Origin: Dysidea avara
Lineage: Eukaryota > Porifera > Demospongiae > Dictyoceratida > Dysideidae
Assembly (NCBI RefSeq): GCF_963678975.1
Contig: NC_089275.1
Span: forward strand, 18,488,220 to 18,552,219
Direction of reading: 5' to 3'
Length of the DNA: 64,000 nt
Part shown: one piece after another, positions 34,674 through 45,699 of the stretch
How the letters are laid out: every line of letters starts with the position of its first letter
Numbering within the stretch: position 1 is the stretch's first letter
The notes under the pieces: model-generated
Database searches by the model: none
The model's input: the letters and a program-made list of their open reading frames with translations, nothing else
Told to the model about the DNA's origin: nothing
Position numbers and translations under genes: made by a program

Positions 34674-36842
34674 TATACTTTTAGTTAAATGTTAGATGGT
34701 AAAGATTTTTAAAATGCACATGCAAATGCATAGCTCAACTTTAATTTATACACACAGTGACTGTTCAGTGCACAATTTACAACTAGCCCAAAACTACTTA
34801 CAACTAGACTTTTGACCACAACTAACCCGTTTTTGCCCCTGTCTTGTTCAAGATATTTTGCATATCATATGTGACTGGATTTGCGAAAAGGGGTCTTCCA
34901 CACACATCCAATTCTATGAACTTGAAAGACCATACCTTTGTGTTCAAAAAAGATACTAACCTGACAATTTTTTCATCTATTAACCTATGTTGGTACCCAT
35001 CACTGTCCAAATTTCCAAGCAATATCATTTTCCTATCTGAAGTTATGAATTGCCAAAGTTCGTAAATTGGATGTGTGTGGAAGACCCCTTTTCGCAAATC
35101 CGGTCACATATAGATAACTACACTCTTAATCCACAACACATCTTGCATTAAAGAAATTACTAATTGTGCATTTTACAACTCAAGTACTTGAACCCAATTA
35201 CACAAGAGAACATCAATGAGCTCGAGAAATGATGGGATTGATAGGCATATGTTCACTAAATGTGTGTGTGGTGTAGGGATACATAGTTAGCTACCAGTAG
35301 TCTGTTCCACTGTCAATTGGCTTGAAAGCTGAAGGGTTTGAATACATTTGGAGCATAGCTTATTATAGTGAAATACTAACAACTGTTCTAATCATAAATA
35401 CTTGTGCTAGTAAGTAACACTTTATCGTAGACATTAATGAATAGCAAATGGAAACATATTTCATACTAAGCTGGAGGGTGAAAAGGTATGTACAGAGCTT
35501 TCAGGTAAAATGCCATCTGACACCCATGCATTGGTTTGGTGTAGAGAATTTGAACTATGATATATAAACAGATTAGTTTGTTAACTGATGAGCAAAACTA
35601 TATAAGTACGTACCAATACACTAACACACAATAGTATAATATAGTGGATAAATAAGACACTATGCATGCAGTACTGATTCTGCTAAAGAAAGATTTTGCT
35701 ACCATAGCTACTGTGTGTCAAACATTCAAGTAATCTGATAGTGGCTTGTTAGCCTGCATGTTGTGCAAAACTGATTGGCTTGTGATGAAAATTATATACG
35801 ACATTCTAGACAGAGTGGCTATATTTTGTGCAAGATCATATACATAGTAATACCAGTATGCACGGCCATATGCATATACATTGGAATATATTGGTACAAG
35901 CACATAATGTAAAGATCATTATGTTGATACAATAAATTATATGGTGCACATGTTGAAAGAATGTAGCTATCTATACACAGTTGCGGTTATATTGTGTGTT
36001 TGTATAATGTAGAAAGACATCATTAATGCTTTTGTTGAGTAGCGAAACTGAAATTTATGCTACTTAATAGTCCATTTACCCTTACTTCCAATCTTATAAT
36101 ATTGAATTATTATTCGTAAACAAGTTACTTTACTATTTTCTGTGCATGTAAGTGCATGTGGAAGAACAATTTGTGAAATTTAGATTACAGTGTAGTTACA
36201 TGTTGACAAGTGAGTGTAAGCAAAAATCAACAATGACTACTAGTGCATACATAATTACAGTTGAAATAGTTACTAAATGTAAAACATTAAGGGATTGAAA
36301 TAAGAGACCAGACCGTATATCACAGGTATGGGGAAATCGCTACATTAGCAATGGAATTAAATATATACATGTATATTTCGCTTAATATGTCAAAGTAAGT
36401 AGGGTATCCCACATAGTTATAGCTAGCTAATTGGGCTTAACTATAATCCTACACAATAGCTATAACTGACTAACTTTGGAGTTTGATCATATCGCTCACT
36501 TTTTAGTGAAACTGGTTGTATGATCCATCCATCCATCCTAGGCTGTGGCATCCTTAGGCTATCCACTTATCCTCTATACAGCCTAGTTTTAAAAAAATTC
36601 TATGACGGCTACAGTATATAGGTTTGCAATGCTAGATTTTTACCTTAAATTCACTGTAGCCCTCCCATAAAGGTACTTTTGTTGTGTAAAAATATTTCTA
36701 TGATACTTATATTCTAAGCCTAGGATGCCATAATTAATTGGATTTTATTTGGGGGATATTTCTACCAAACACGTACTATATGATTACATCATTTTTATGC
36801 ATTTACACATTTATCCTGAAAGTATTACAGTATTTTTCCAGA
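34674..36842. other. Intergenic upstream of beta-helix gene, copy B
   Basis: Equivalent to 10412-12316 plus a 239-bp MITE at 34870-35108. No gene supported. Confidence 0.5.
34870..35108. mobile_element. 239-bp MITE with TGTGAC ends, only in copy B
   Basis: The left end TGTGACTGGATTTGCGAAAA continues GGGGTCTTCCACACACATCC; the right end is its inverse, finishing TTCGCAAATCCGGTCACA. Arms are about 43 bp. TA flanks the insert, and A (near 10595) and C (near 57670) lack it. Related ends lie at about 16732, 28398, 40902 and 63150, so this family has been active repeatedly around this locus. Confidence 0.9.
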
Positions 36843-39800
36843 ATGTTACCGATTGTTTGCTGTGATGCTTTGCTACTGCTCCTGGCATTATTTTGGACTA
36901 CCACAACTGGTAGTGTCTACACTGTGACACCTGATGATTACTACTATCCTAAGACTACATGTCTTCATTGTCATAACCTAAAACACTACCTGTTCAATGC
37001 CACCAAATACTTCACCTCTAACACTCAACTACTCTTCCTACCAGGAATACATCACCTTAATACTGATCTTATAATACAAAATGTCCACAACATTTCACTC
37101 ATTGGAAATAATACTGCTAGTGGCACAACACCAGATGTAGTCGTTCTTTGCAATGCTAGTATTGTTATTAGCGTAAAATTTATCAATGTCACAAACTTAA
37201 CAATAAACAATATTACCATCAATGATTGTACACGTTATGCTCCTTTACATGATGATGATCATGGCTATGCAATGTTGGTAATTAAAGAGTGTAGCAGTGT
37301 ACTGCTTCATCGAATACATATCAGTAAAAAGTTTCTACATATCACAATGTATGCCTTAATAGGAATCAATATTTTGGGTGACTTAAAATTTAGTCATGTC
37401 ATGTGTTATGGAATTTACCTGTATTACAGTGGAACAAATTTAGCAATGAATAATTCTGTTATTTCAATTAATTCATACAAATTGCATTGTGATGATAATT
37501 GTGATTTGAGTAGTGCAGTTAGTCTATTAGTTCTACATGTCCCAGTAAAGAATTTTAAGGTCATATTAAACATCTCTAACAGTAGTAATCAAGAAGTCCA
37601 ACAAATAACTCACTGGCAAATACCTGCATTTCACATTACAGGAAACACAGCAGTATTGATAACAGATTGTGAGTTTGTTAGTAATAATTATCTTGGAAAT
37701 TTTTTTAGTTTTATTGGTACAAATAGCACTGTTAAGTTAGCTAATTGTAGGTTCTTAAACAATGCAGCACGGTTTCAGTTAATATTTGTAATCATGGAAA
37801 ATAATGCAACTGTGCATGTAAATAATTGTATATTCCTACACAATGAACTGAGTGATGCACTAATATCGTTGACTGATACAGATGAAGCAATTATCTCAAA
37901 TTCTGTGTTCCATAATAATAGTAATGGAAAGATGTTACACATTAAAAGTAACCTAAAACTCAGAACATTGATATTAGATAACAGTAATTTTTCTAATAAT
38001 TATCACACAAAAAATGTGACACATGGTAATGTTATTGAGTTATTCAGCACTAACATTATTTTGATCAATGACGTAATGTTTCACATGAATTTGATGTATA
38101 GAAGTATTATTCAACTAAATTTTAACAGTTTAATTCTCCTGCGAAATGGAACAACAACGTTTCTTAAAAATGTAGCAATATGCATCATAGACTTCAACTA
38201 TGAAAACCGTGAAGAATCTGTAGCTATAGCAGAAAACACTGCATTAATTTTCTACAAAAATCGTGTTTGTAAAATTTTTATTTTGAGTTTACTGCCTTTT
38301 CCATTATGCATTTTTCAGTACTATAGTGATACTCAACTTACTGATCAAGTTTCAAAAGATAAAAACTATTCAATCATTTTTCATACTAATTATTACAGCC
38401 CACAAGTACAGTGCTACAATTATATGCCACTAGACACTTGCCGCTGGTATCCGGAATCATCGTTTTCAAACATGCTCCCATCTGATGTCAACAAGAAGTA
38501 CATAAAATTTACAAATCTATCAGTTAATTATCATGTATTACCACAGATTTCTAGAAATACACTTTGTACCTGCAAAGATAATGAACATCCTGATTGTAGT
38601 ATAAAAGAATTAGGTTATTTGTTTTCTGGACAAACCATGAATATATACGTTTCTTACAACACCAAAGCGTTTACGAACTCAAAAGTAAAAATTGCATTTG
38701 AGACTGCTGTCAACCAGTTGTATGCAACACCATGTATTATCAATGTTATAGAAACCATGCAAAATACCAATAGTAGCTGTGTCAACGTGACATGTGCTGT
38801 GGTTTTCCCAACAGACAAATGGTGTGTAATGTTTCTGAAAATTCCTTCACAATCAAATGATTACCTCAATATGTTTTACATAAAGCAACATTCGTGTCCA
38901 CCAGGTTTTATTAAAATGGCAAAAAAATGTGTATTCTATCCAAAACTTACACAATATGGAGTAACCAGTTGCAACATTGATGATCAAACTATACTACATC
39001 CTGCTAATAGTTGGATATCTGCTACACCTCACAACAACTCCTACATTTATCATATTAGGCCACAATTCCCATTCCATTATTGCTTGCCTCATCCATCACT
39101 CCTTAACTTCTCCACTGCTAACTCACAATGTCAGTTTAATAGGTCAGGAGTCATGTACGGTCATTGTCAGCAAGGCCTCAGCAGCGTTTTTGCTTCCTCC
39201 AAATGTCAACTTTGTTCCAATATCTATTTGTTCCTTATCATACCTATTGCAATAACTGGTCTTCTCTTAGTTTTTATGCTCTTTATAGTGAACCTCACAG
39301 TAACTGAAGGAACCATCAATGTCTTCATTTTCTATGTACAGTAGGTTGCAAAAAAAAGTTTACGTTTCGTAATTGTAATTACGGTGTGATTACTAAGTAA
39401 TTACCATGTTTGTACTGTAATTACGTTTTGACCGTAATCCATAATTATGCAAAAAAGTAGTTTTTCACCAGCCATATTTACAATATATTCATAATTACCA
39501 ATAGAGCATAATTCGTAATTACGTTCTGTAATTACGTTACTACAGTGTAATTAAAATTACAAACGTAAACTTTTTTTTGCAGCCTACTGTAAATGTCACT
39601 GGCATACATGCAACAGTGCTACTTCATACTAACACATTAGCATATATGTTTACATCACTAGCTAATCTTGATTTGGGTATTCAGAACATGTTTCTACAAT
39701 GGTATGGATGACTATGCTAAGATATGGTTACAATTATCATTTCCCTTCTACCTCATCTTCATTGCTACATCACTCATCATAACAAGTCGTTACTCCACTA

Positions 39801-40609
39801 CAATACAGAGGCTCACTGCACGTAGAGCACTACCTGTTCTTGCTACACTATTCCTATTGTCCTATACTAAAATACTCCACACAGTATCCATTGTCTTGTT
39901 CTCCCATTCCACCATCACTCAACTACCCAGTGAACAGTCTACATTAGTGTGGTCAGTAGATGCTAATGTGCCACTACTTGGAGTAAGATTTATCATCTTA
40001 TTCATAACATATCTCATCATATTCCTGATACAAGTACCCTTTACCATTATCTTGTTGATTAGCAGACCACTCCAGAGATTCCATTACATTAACAAATTTA
40101 AGCCACTAATAGATGCTTATCGAGGGCCATACAAAGATAAATTCTACTACTGGCCTGGTTTACAGTTAGTGATGCGCATTGTTTTTCTGGGAATTTCTAC
40201 ATTAGATAGAAACACTATCCTCGGATTTGGCAACATTATTGCAGCTGCAATATGTGTAATGACTGGAATAGCACATCCCTTCAAAACTAAATTCCACAAT
40301 TATCATGAACTACTGCTACTTCTAAATCTTCAGATTTTATATATTGTTGTACATCACAATTTCAGTGAGACCATTATCAATACAGTTATTACTATGGCTG
40401 CAGTTCACTTCACTCTTATTGTGGTGTACCACATCATCACTTACATGTATGGTGGAGTGATCAGGAACAAGATACAACAAGGTGTGAACACAGTTATGGG
40501 ATGGATTAGGAAGAGACCAACACTACAAAGTTTTCAGCTTGCTAACGTTCCTGAAGTTGCTTTCAACTATTGTGAATATCGAGAGCCTTTGCTGGAACAA
40601 GAACAGTGA
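36843..40609 (+). pseudogene. Beta-helix / multi-TM surface protein, copy B (broken)
   Basis: The best-preserved copy. From ATG 36843 (signal peptide MLPIVCCDALLLLLALFW) the frame is open for about 830 codons through the beta-helix, the Cys-rich linker and the first TM segment, until a 251-bp MITE at 39339 brings in TAG (39342-39344). Beyond the MITE the frame resumes, but an extra A near 39684 (CAGAACATG, against CAGACATG in A) shifts it; the frame from 39668 to 40609 then encodes the remaining TM segments and the tail ending EYREPLLEQEQ. Two cysteines of the linker kept in A are lost (CVCYP to CVFYP; VMCGHC to VMYGHC), suggesting relaxed constraint. ATGs upstream of 36843 in frame would bury the signal peptide and are less likely. 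Confidence 0.8.
39339..39589. mobile_element. 251-bp Tc1/mariner-type MITE inside beta-helix gene B, intron-like ends
   Basis: TIRs of about 26 bp: CAGTAGGTTGCAAAAAAAAG... and ...CTTTTTTTTGCAGCCTACTG, flanked by a duplicated TA (39337-39338 and 39590-39591) that is single in copies A and C. The interior is rich in GTAATTAC palindromes with no coding capacity. The right end supplies T8GCAG, a strong splice acceptor, and the host sequence supplies GTACAG at 39336. Confidence 0.9.
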
Positions 40610-42406
40610 ACACAACCACTAATTGCACATCACATTATATAAAATTCTGCAGCTATGCCAATGATGTATGTATATTAGCATGGTAAATGCACTTGCACTT
40701 TTTCAGGCATTCATGCAGACCCCATTAAATATGTAACTAACACCATCCATAGCTTGGCATGTGAGTATGGTGCCAACCTGGAATTTGGTCAACTTACACT
40801 CCTGGTGTGGTGCTGTTCCTAGATGTAATTTTAAGACAATAGGTTAAACACATGATGAGTTATGACTCATCAAACTTGGAAATTTGGAAAGGCTATAAGA
40901 CCCCTTTTTGCAGATCTGGTCACATTTAACGTTACTTGCTTACTGTATGATAATATTCTAATACTTCTCTGTGCATTTATGGGGTTACATGTTAGTTAGT
41001 GTTGCTATTAACATTTAATTGTTTTGTTAAATCCTTTGTATATAATAGCTACATCCTGTGCATATGTATGATCATGATGTACATACAAAATACCATTAAA
41101 TTTAGTATGCAGTACATATAGTCAACTATAAGCATAGATGATATACAGTACCAATTTACACAATAATGCTTCATATGTGACCCGGTCTGAAAAACCAGTT
41201 TTACAGCCTTTACCACTTAACAAATAATAACTTGTAATTGTTCTGTGAACAAGGTATAGCTAGCAACCAAAACTTAGTTAGCTCAGAGCTGTTGTATATA
41301 TAGCACAGTAATGGGGCAAAGTTTCAAGTAAGGTATGGGGAGTTGTCCGTAAACAAACTTGGATATCTTGAACTTTTATCAGGCCAGGTCACATTATGTA
41401 GTTCTACATTTAGGGTTGATTCAATATGTAGCTGAACAAAGGTATTCACATTCACAACAGAGTATTACAAAAGGTGGTACAGTAACTGATTACAAAATGA
41501 CTGATAACAGCAAATAATGCATGCTAAATAATGTGTTAGTTACATGTAGCTACATGTGTGCTTGTGTATAGTGAAGCACGTAGAAATGTGTGGAATATTA
41601 GAGACATATATGTAAAGGAACCACTATTGATTACTTTATTGCAGTGATGATAGTACTAATAGTTATAATCAAAAATCAAAATTATATTGAACTAAAGAAG
41701 CTCATGGATTTTTATATACATATATAATATAGCTGCTACTTTGTCAGTTGATTGGCTGACTGACTGAATGCATGACCCACTGACTGTTTGACAGACAGAC
41801 AGACTGACTGACTGACAGACACACTAACTGTTTGATTGACTGACTCACTGATTGATTCATTCATTCATTCATGCCAGCCTGACCAACCAACCAGTCCTAC
41901 TGACCAACTTTGAAAGTAGAAATTAAGATTTTAATGTACACACCTGTATGGCGTCACATTTTTAGCCACATAATTAATTTGTTGAAAAGTTACACTATCA
42001 TGTAACTGCACTCGTACTACAGTGAATTCCCTTATGCTCTCAATCACTTGATACAAAATCTTGTTTGTTGTACCATACAAGGCACATGCTGGCACTAAAA
42101 CTATTGTTGAGATTGTGCTTTCTAGTTAAAACACCAGAAGAATTCATTTGTAAAGTAATACCCTTACAGTACCTAAAACATTAAGTATAAAATATAGGAA
42201 ATTTGTAATTCATTAGTAGTATACAGCTCAGAAATAAATGAATAGGAAATAACATATGTGACTGCCACGTTCAAGAAGACCAACCTTTCATTTTGCTAAA
42301 CACTTGAACATTTGGTCTAGATACAGTATAATAATTATAGTAAGTGCTGCTTTCATTGTAACTTAAAATGAATATTATTACTCATAAGATGAAAGAACAT
42401 AGTTAC
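40610..42406. other. Intergenic, copy B
   Basis: Equivalent to 16203-17952. It has a short extra piece near 40900-40935 (ending GATCTGGTCACA) that A lacks, resembling the TGTGAC MITE end, and low-complexity ACTG/CATT DNA at 41750-41875. Confidence 0.5.
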
Positions 42407-42574
42407 CTATAGTCTGGAACCATATTTCAATTTTTCCACTGTTCTAGCTATATCCTTAAGTCTTTCATACTCTACAGGACCAGTTCTCTTTACCATACTA
42501 TGAAATGTTGAGTGCTGTTTCTGTAGGAGGTTAAATGGTGTATCAAACTCTATCACTTTACCTGAAGATAAAAC
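42407..42574 (-). pseudogene. Orphan last exon of ABCC-type transporter, copy B
   Basis: 168 bp, same acceptor and stop as in A and C; differs from A by HSTF for HSIF. As in A, no upstream transporter exon follows: past CTACAAATC the sequence runs into the palindrome at 42599-42644. Confidence 0.8.
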
Positions 42575-42598
42575 CTACAAATCGCACTGACTCAAAAT

Positions 42599-42644
42599 GT
42601 TAACGAGATATATGCACTGCTACCAGTGCGTATATCTCATTAAC
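42599..42644. repeat. Palindrome at the duplication junction, copy B
   Basis: Same 21-bp-arm palindrome as 18145-18190, with a single change in the left arm that makes pairing slightly better (AACGAG for AACAAG). Confidence 0.85.
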
Positions 42645-42728
42645 TTGAGACGTTGCACACCTAATAGGAGTGTACACTATATTCAGAAATCATTAGATTT
42701 CTTTGATGTTATACTGTTATTGTCTTCT

Positions 42729-43007
42729 CTTATATATGGAATCAAGCAAGCTGCGATTGTGGGATTGAATTCTGCCAAACAACCTGTGATTGTGGGATTC
42801 AGTTTTAATACATCAACAGTAGTTTTTTTTACTTTTGTAAATGTAGCGATTAAAGTAACATAATTAACACTAGTCTCTTAAAATTGCTATACTAGCAAAA
42901 AATAAAATCAAACTACTGTTTGATGTATTAAAATTGAATCCCACAATCACAGTTTGTTTGGTAAAATTCAATCCCACAATCACAGCTTACTTGGTTCCCT
43001 ATATAAG
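42729..43007. mobile_element. Fold-back MITE-like element, copy B
   Basis: Equivalent to 18275-18563, slightly shorter because of T-run and AATA length changes in the centre. Confidence 0.8.
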
Positions 43008-43829
43008 GGAAGGGTATAGCAACTAAAGATTTTGCCAATTAGGTGGATCTACATGCTAAAGTAGAACATATTAGTTATTCCACGGGCACTTGTGCTTTGC
43101 TTGTATATATGCACTCGTGCCCGTGGTATAACTATTATATATATATAATAAGACTTATCCAAAATGGTAAAGCATGTAGTGGTGAGGTATGTCTCTGGAA
43201 ATGGAATTGATCATGTCCTAACTACTTGTGAATTATGCATACTGTATAGTAGAAACTTTGGCAGTATAAAACTTTAATGAATCCAATTAGCAAAAAAACT
43301 TAGGCAAATTGCCACACTTCGTCATATACCACATATTGCTTGTAGATAACAACATTTGCATGAATATGCTTTGATTTGTATGTTGCAAAGTATATGAATT
43401 TTGTAAAACAGCTGCCTCTCGTAAACTCTGCAGGTGTACTAATAAAGGTGGTCTAATATTAGGGGTGACTATAAACTAATCTACGTAGTAGAAATGTATA
43501 GAATGCTGAGTTAGCTCTCAGAGTTCACCTTCATAAAAGACACTGTATACATACAAATTTTCATGGGACGCAATTTTTGCTGTTACTTACCGTTAGCAAA
43601 TTTCATCTTGAAAATTAGCGATTATCAGGATTGGCTCTATGTTTTCTAATAGGTAAAAAAAAAGTGATCCTCAAAAATAAAACTGCAAAAAATCCTGACC
43701 ATACCTCGAAAATTTGTATATAATTATTATGGTGCACCTCTATGGAATGTATGCAGTACTAGAACACAGAATTAAATGATATCAAATTACGGTGGCAGTA
43801 TAAGACATGTTAAGATCTCAGATCACCTT
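43008..43829. other. Intergenic, copy B, with extra hairpin
   Basis: At 43079-43130 the arms CCACGGGCACTTGTGC and GCACTCGTGCCCGTGG form a hairpin; copy A has only the left half (CCACAGGCACTCGTGC). No gene seen. Confidence 0.5.
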
Positions 43830-44063
43830 TTATAGCAAAAATACTTTCATCCTAATAATGTAACCCCCACAGATAGTTAACAAGTTGCAAAGCACAATGG
43901 ACAAAATGTTGATGTTGGACAAGATTATGGTGATGGTAGAGAAGCCAGTAACCATGGAACCGATATGACACAAACCAACAACAATCTGATTTAGGTGCTC
44001 CTGATATAGCCAGTACTGACCTATGAGTACTATAAATAGGTACAGATTTCTTCTATTTTCCAT
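43830..44063 (-). CDS. Hypothetical short hydrophobic ORF, copy B
   Basis: 77 residues, differing from the A copy at one position (MENRRNL for MEKRRNL). Function and reality uncertain. Confidence 0.2.
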   Translation of the reverse strand: MENRRNLYLFIVLIGQYWLYQEHLNQIVVGLCHIGSMVTGFSTITIILSNINILSIVLCNLLTICGGYIIRMKVFLL

Positions 44064-44186
44064 AATGAACTCTGTGTTTTAGAATATACTACTAATAATA
44101 AAATTACACAAATCATATTAAAACTTTAAACGTGGCCCTAAAAAGCTGCAATATATGTTGTAGTTCCAAATGTAAATACAGTATGG

Positions 44187-45578
44187 CTATACTTTACTAA
44201 CTTGGAGGAAGATACAATCACCTTTGAGATACTGACATGTGAGAGTGACCTTGTGGAGCTCTTCATTAGAAATGAACTGCTGTCTTCCCCAACCTCTAGC
44301 TCTATCACCATCAGTGACTCTACCAGCATTATCATCTTGGGAACGATCATCATAAGCCACTGTACTTGAATAATGATCACAGTCACTGATCTGGTTCAAC
44401 AATGTCACTTCAAACTCTCCCCTCAGTGGCCATGATAGCTCATCATCATGTGGACCCTTCATGAGGCACATGTACACTGACAGATGAGTGCCTATAGAAG
44501 TCCTATTGCCAGCAGGGTAAACACACAGACACATCTTGTATCCTATAGTAACATCAGTGTAGAATGCATCACTGCACCATATAGTACTATCTGCTTTTTT
44601 TTCATGAAACTCGGTGATACTGACAGTTACTGGACACACTTGATTGCCCGATTTTGTCATTGCCACTGCAGCTGTTAACTCAATACATCGCTTAGCTATT
44701 GCTAAAAACCATGTATCATTATCAACAACACAAGCATCTTCATCGGGATCTTGGGGAACAAGTGTCTGTACTACAAGCATTAGTGTATTGATTTGTTTCA
44801 TTGCAGTGGTGAGTTGTGATTTTGCACCAGACAGTTCTTTATCAGAGGCTGTAAGTCGACTTTTTGTCATGGACAGATGTTCTTTCATCTTCTCATCTGC
44901 ATGTTTCTCTACGTCCTTACGCTTTATCCTCTCCTCACACCCCACATTGTGATACTCACACTGTATCATCTCAAGAGGACACTCCTTCCTGTGTGCTTCC
45001 ATGTCTTCACGAGGGACACTCCCTACCTCACACTTATTGGGACAGGGTAGGGAAAGCTTGGAACATTGCTCCTTGTGTTCTCCCACAATAAATTGATGTT
45101 CTCCTGTAATGTGGCAGTACTGACAGTCAACCTTACGACTTACACACATGGTCTCAACATGACTGGTAAGATATCGTCGCTGTAACATCTTTCCACACTC
45201 ATTGGAATATTTCACATCCTCAAACTGACAACCGTCACTGTTTCCAAAGTGATTTTTGATGTCATTCAGTTCACCGTGCCACTCACAACCTCTGTCCTTG
45301 TTAGTACACATCACATGAAGACTTTTAACTTCTCGATCAAGTTGTTTGTTGGGAAATGTAACAAACTCTTCATCTCGACAAACAGGGCAAGCATTGGTAA
45401 CAGTAGCGGCTTTTTTGATATTATCCAGACAAGACTTACAGAAAACATGTCCGCAACACGTAGTGAGGTAAGGATCTCGGCTCGGGAGATGACAAATGTT
45501 GCAGACATAACGATCTGGCGTGGTATCGACAAATTTGTACTCGTATCCACCAGTTCCATTGGGCGTGGCTATGGCCAT
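44187..45578 (-). CDS. RING finger / TRAF-type zinc finger / MATH protein (TRAF-like), intact
   Basis: Single-exon frame of 463 aa. C3HC4 RING at 26-67 (C26, C29, C41/C42, H44, C47, C50, C64, C67), so E3 ubiquitin-ligase activity is plausible. About 90-225 hold TRAF-type zinc fingers (for example CQYCHITGEHQFIVGEHKEQ and CPNKCEVGSVPREDMEAH). A short coiled coil lies at about 225-275 for trimerisation, and a MATH/TRAF-C domain at about 295-460 includes YKMCLCVYPAGNRTSIGTHL, WPLRGEFEVTLLNQ, RGWGRQQFIS and YLKGDCIFLQV. This is the normal domain order and size for TRAF adaptors acting beneath TNF-receptor/Toll-type receptors. It is the only copy here without a nonsense codon. The start is the first Met in frame, just downstream of a hairpin. 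Confidence 0.92.
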   Translation of the reverse strand: MAIATPNGTGGYEYKFVDTTPDRYVCNICHLPSRDPYLTTCCGHVFCKSCLDNIKKAATVTNACPVCRDEEFVTFPNKQLDREVKSLHVMCTNKDRGCEWHGELNDIKNHFGNSDGCQFEDVKYSNECGKMLQRRYLTSHVETMCVSRKVDCQYCHITGEHQFIVGEHKEQCSKLSLPCPNKCEVGSVPREDMEAHRKECPLEMIQCEYHNVGCEERIKRKDVEKHADEKMKEHLSMTKSRLTASDKELSGAKSQLTTAMKQINTLMLVVQTLVPQDPDEDACVVDNDTWFLAIAKRCIELTAAVAMTKSGNQVCPVTVSITEFHEKKADSTIWCSDAFYTDVTIGYKMCLCVYPAGNRTSIGTHLSVYMCLMKGPHDDELSWPLRGEFEVTLLNQISDCDHYSSTVAYDDRSQDDNAGRVTDGDRARGWGRQQFISNEELHKVTLTCQYLKGDCIFLQVSKV

Positions 45579-45608
45579 TATGTTGAACTACTAGTCTCGT
45601 CCTCGCAG

Positions 45609-45699
45609 ACCCGTTCTCTGGGGTGGCGCTTATCGATTAGAGATTATAAGCGCCCCTCCGAAAATCTCTAATCGATAAGCGCCACCCCAGAGAATGGGT
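45609..45699. repeat. 37-bp-arm palindrome upstream of TRAF copy B
   Basis: Arms 45609-45645 and 45663-45699 pair with one mismatch. Relative to A both arms carry a matching change (left CTCTGGGG for CTCCGGGG; right CCCCAGAG for CCCCGGAG). Weaker pairing extends outward to GTCCTCG and CGAGGAC. Confidence 0.9.
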
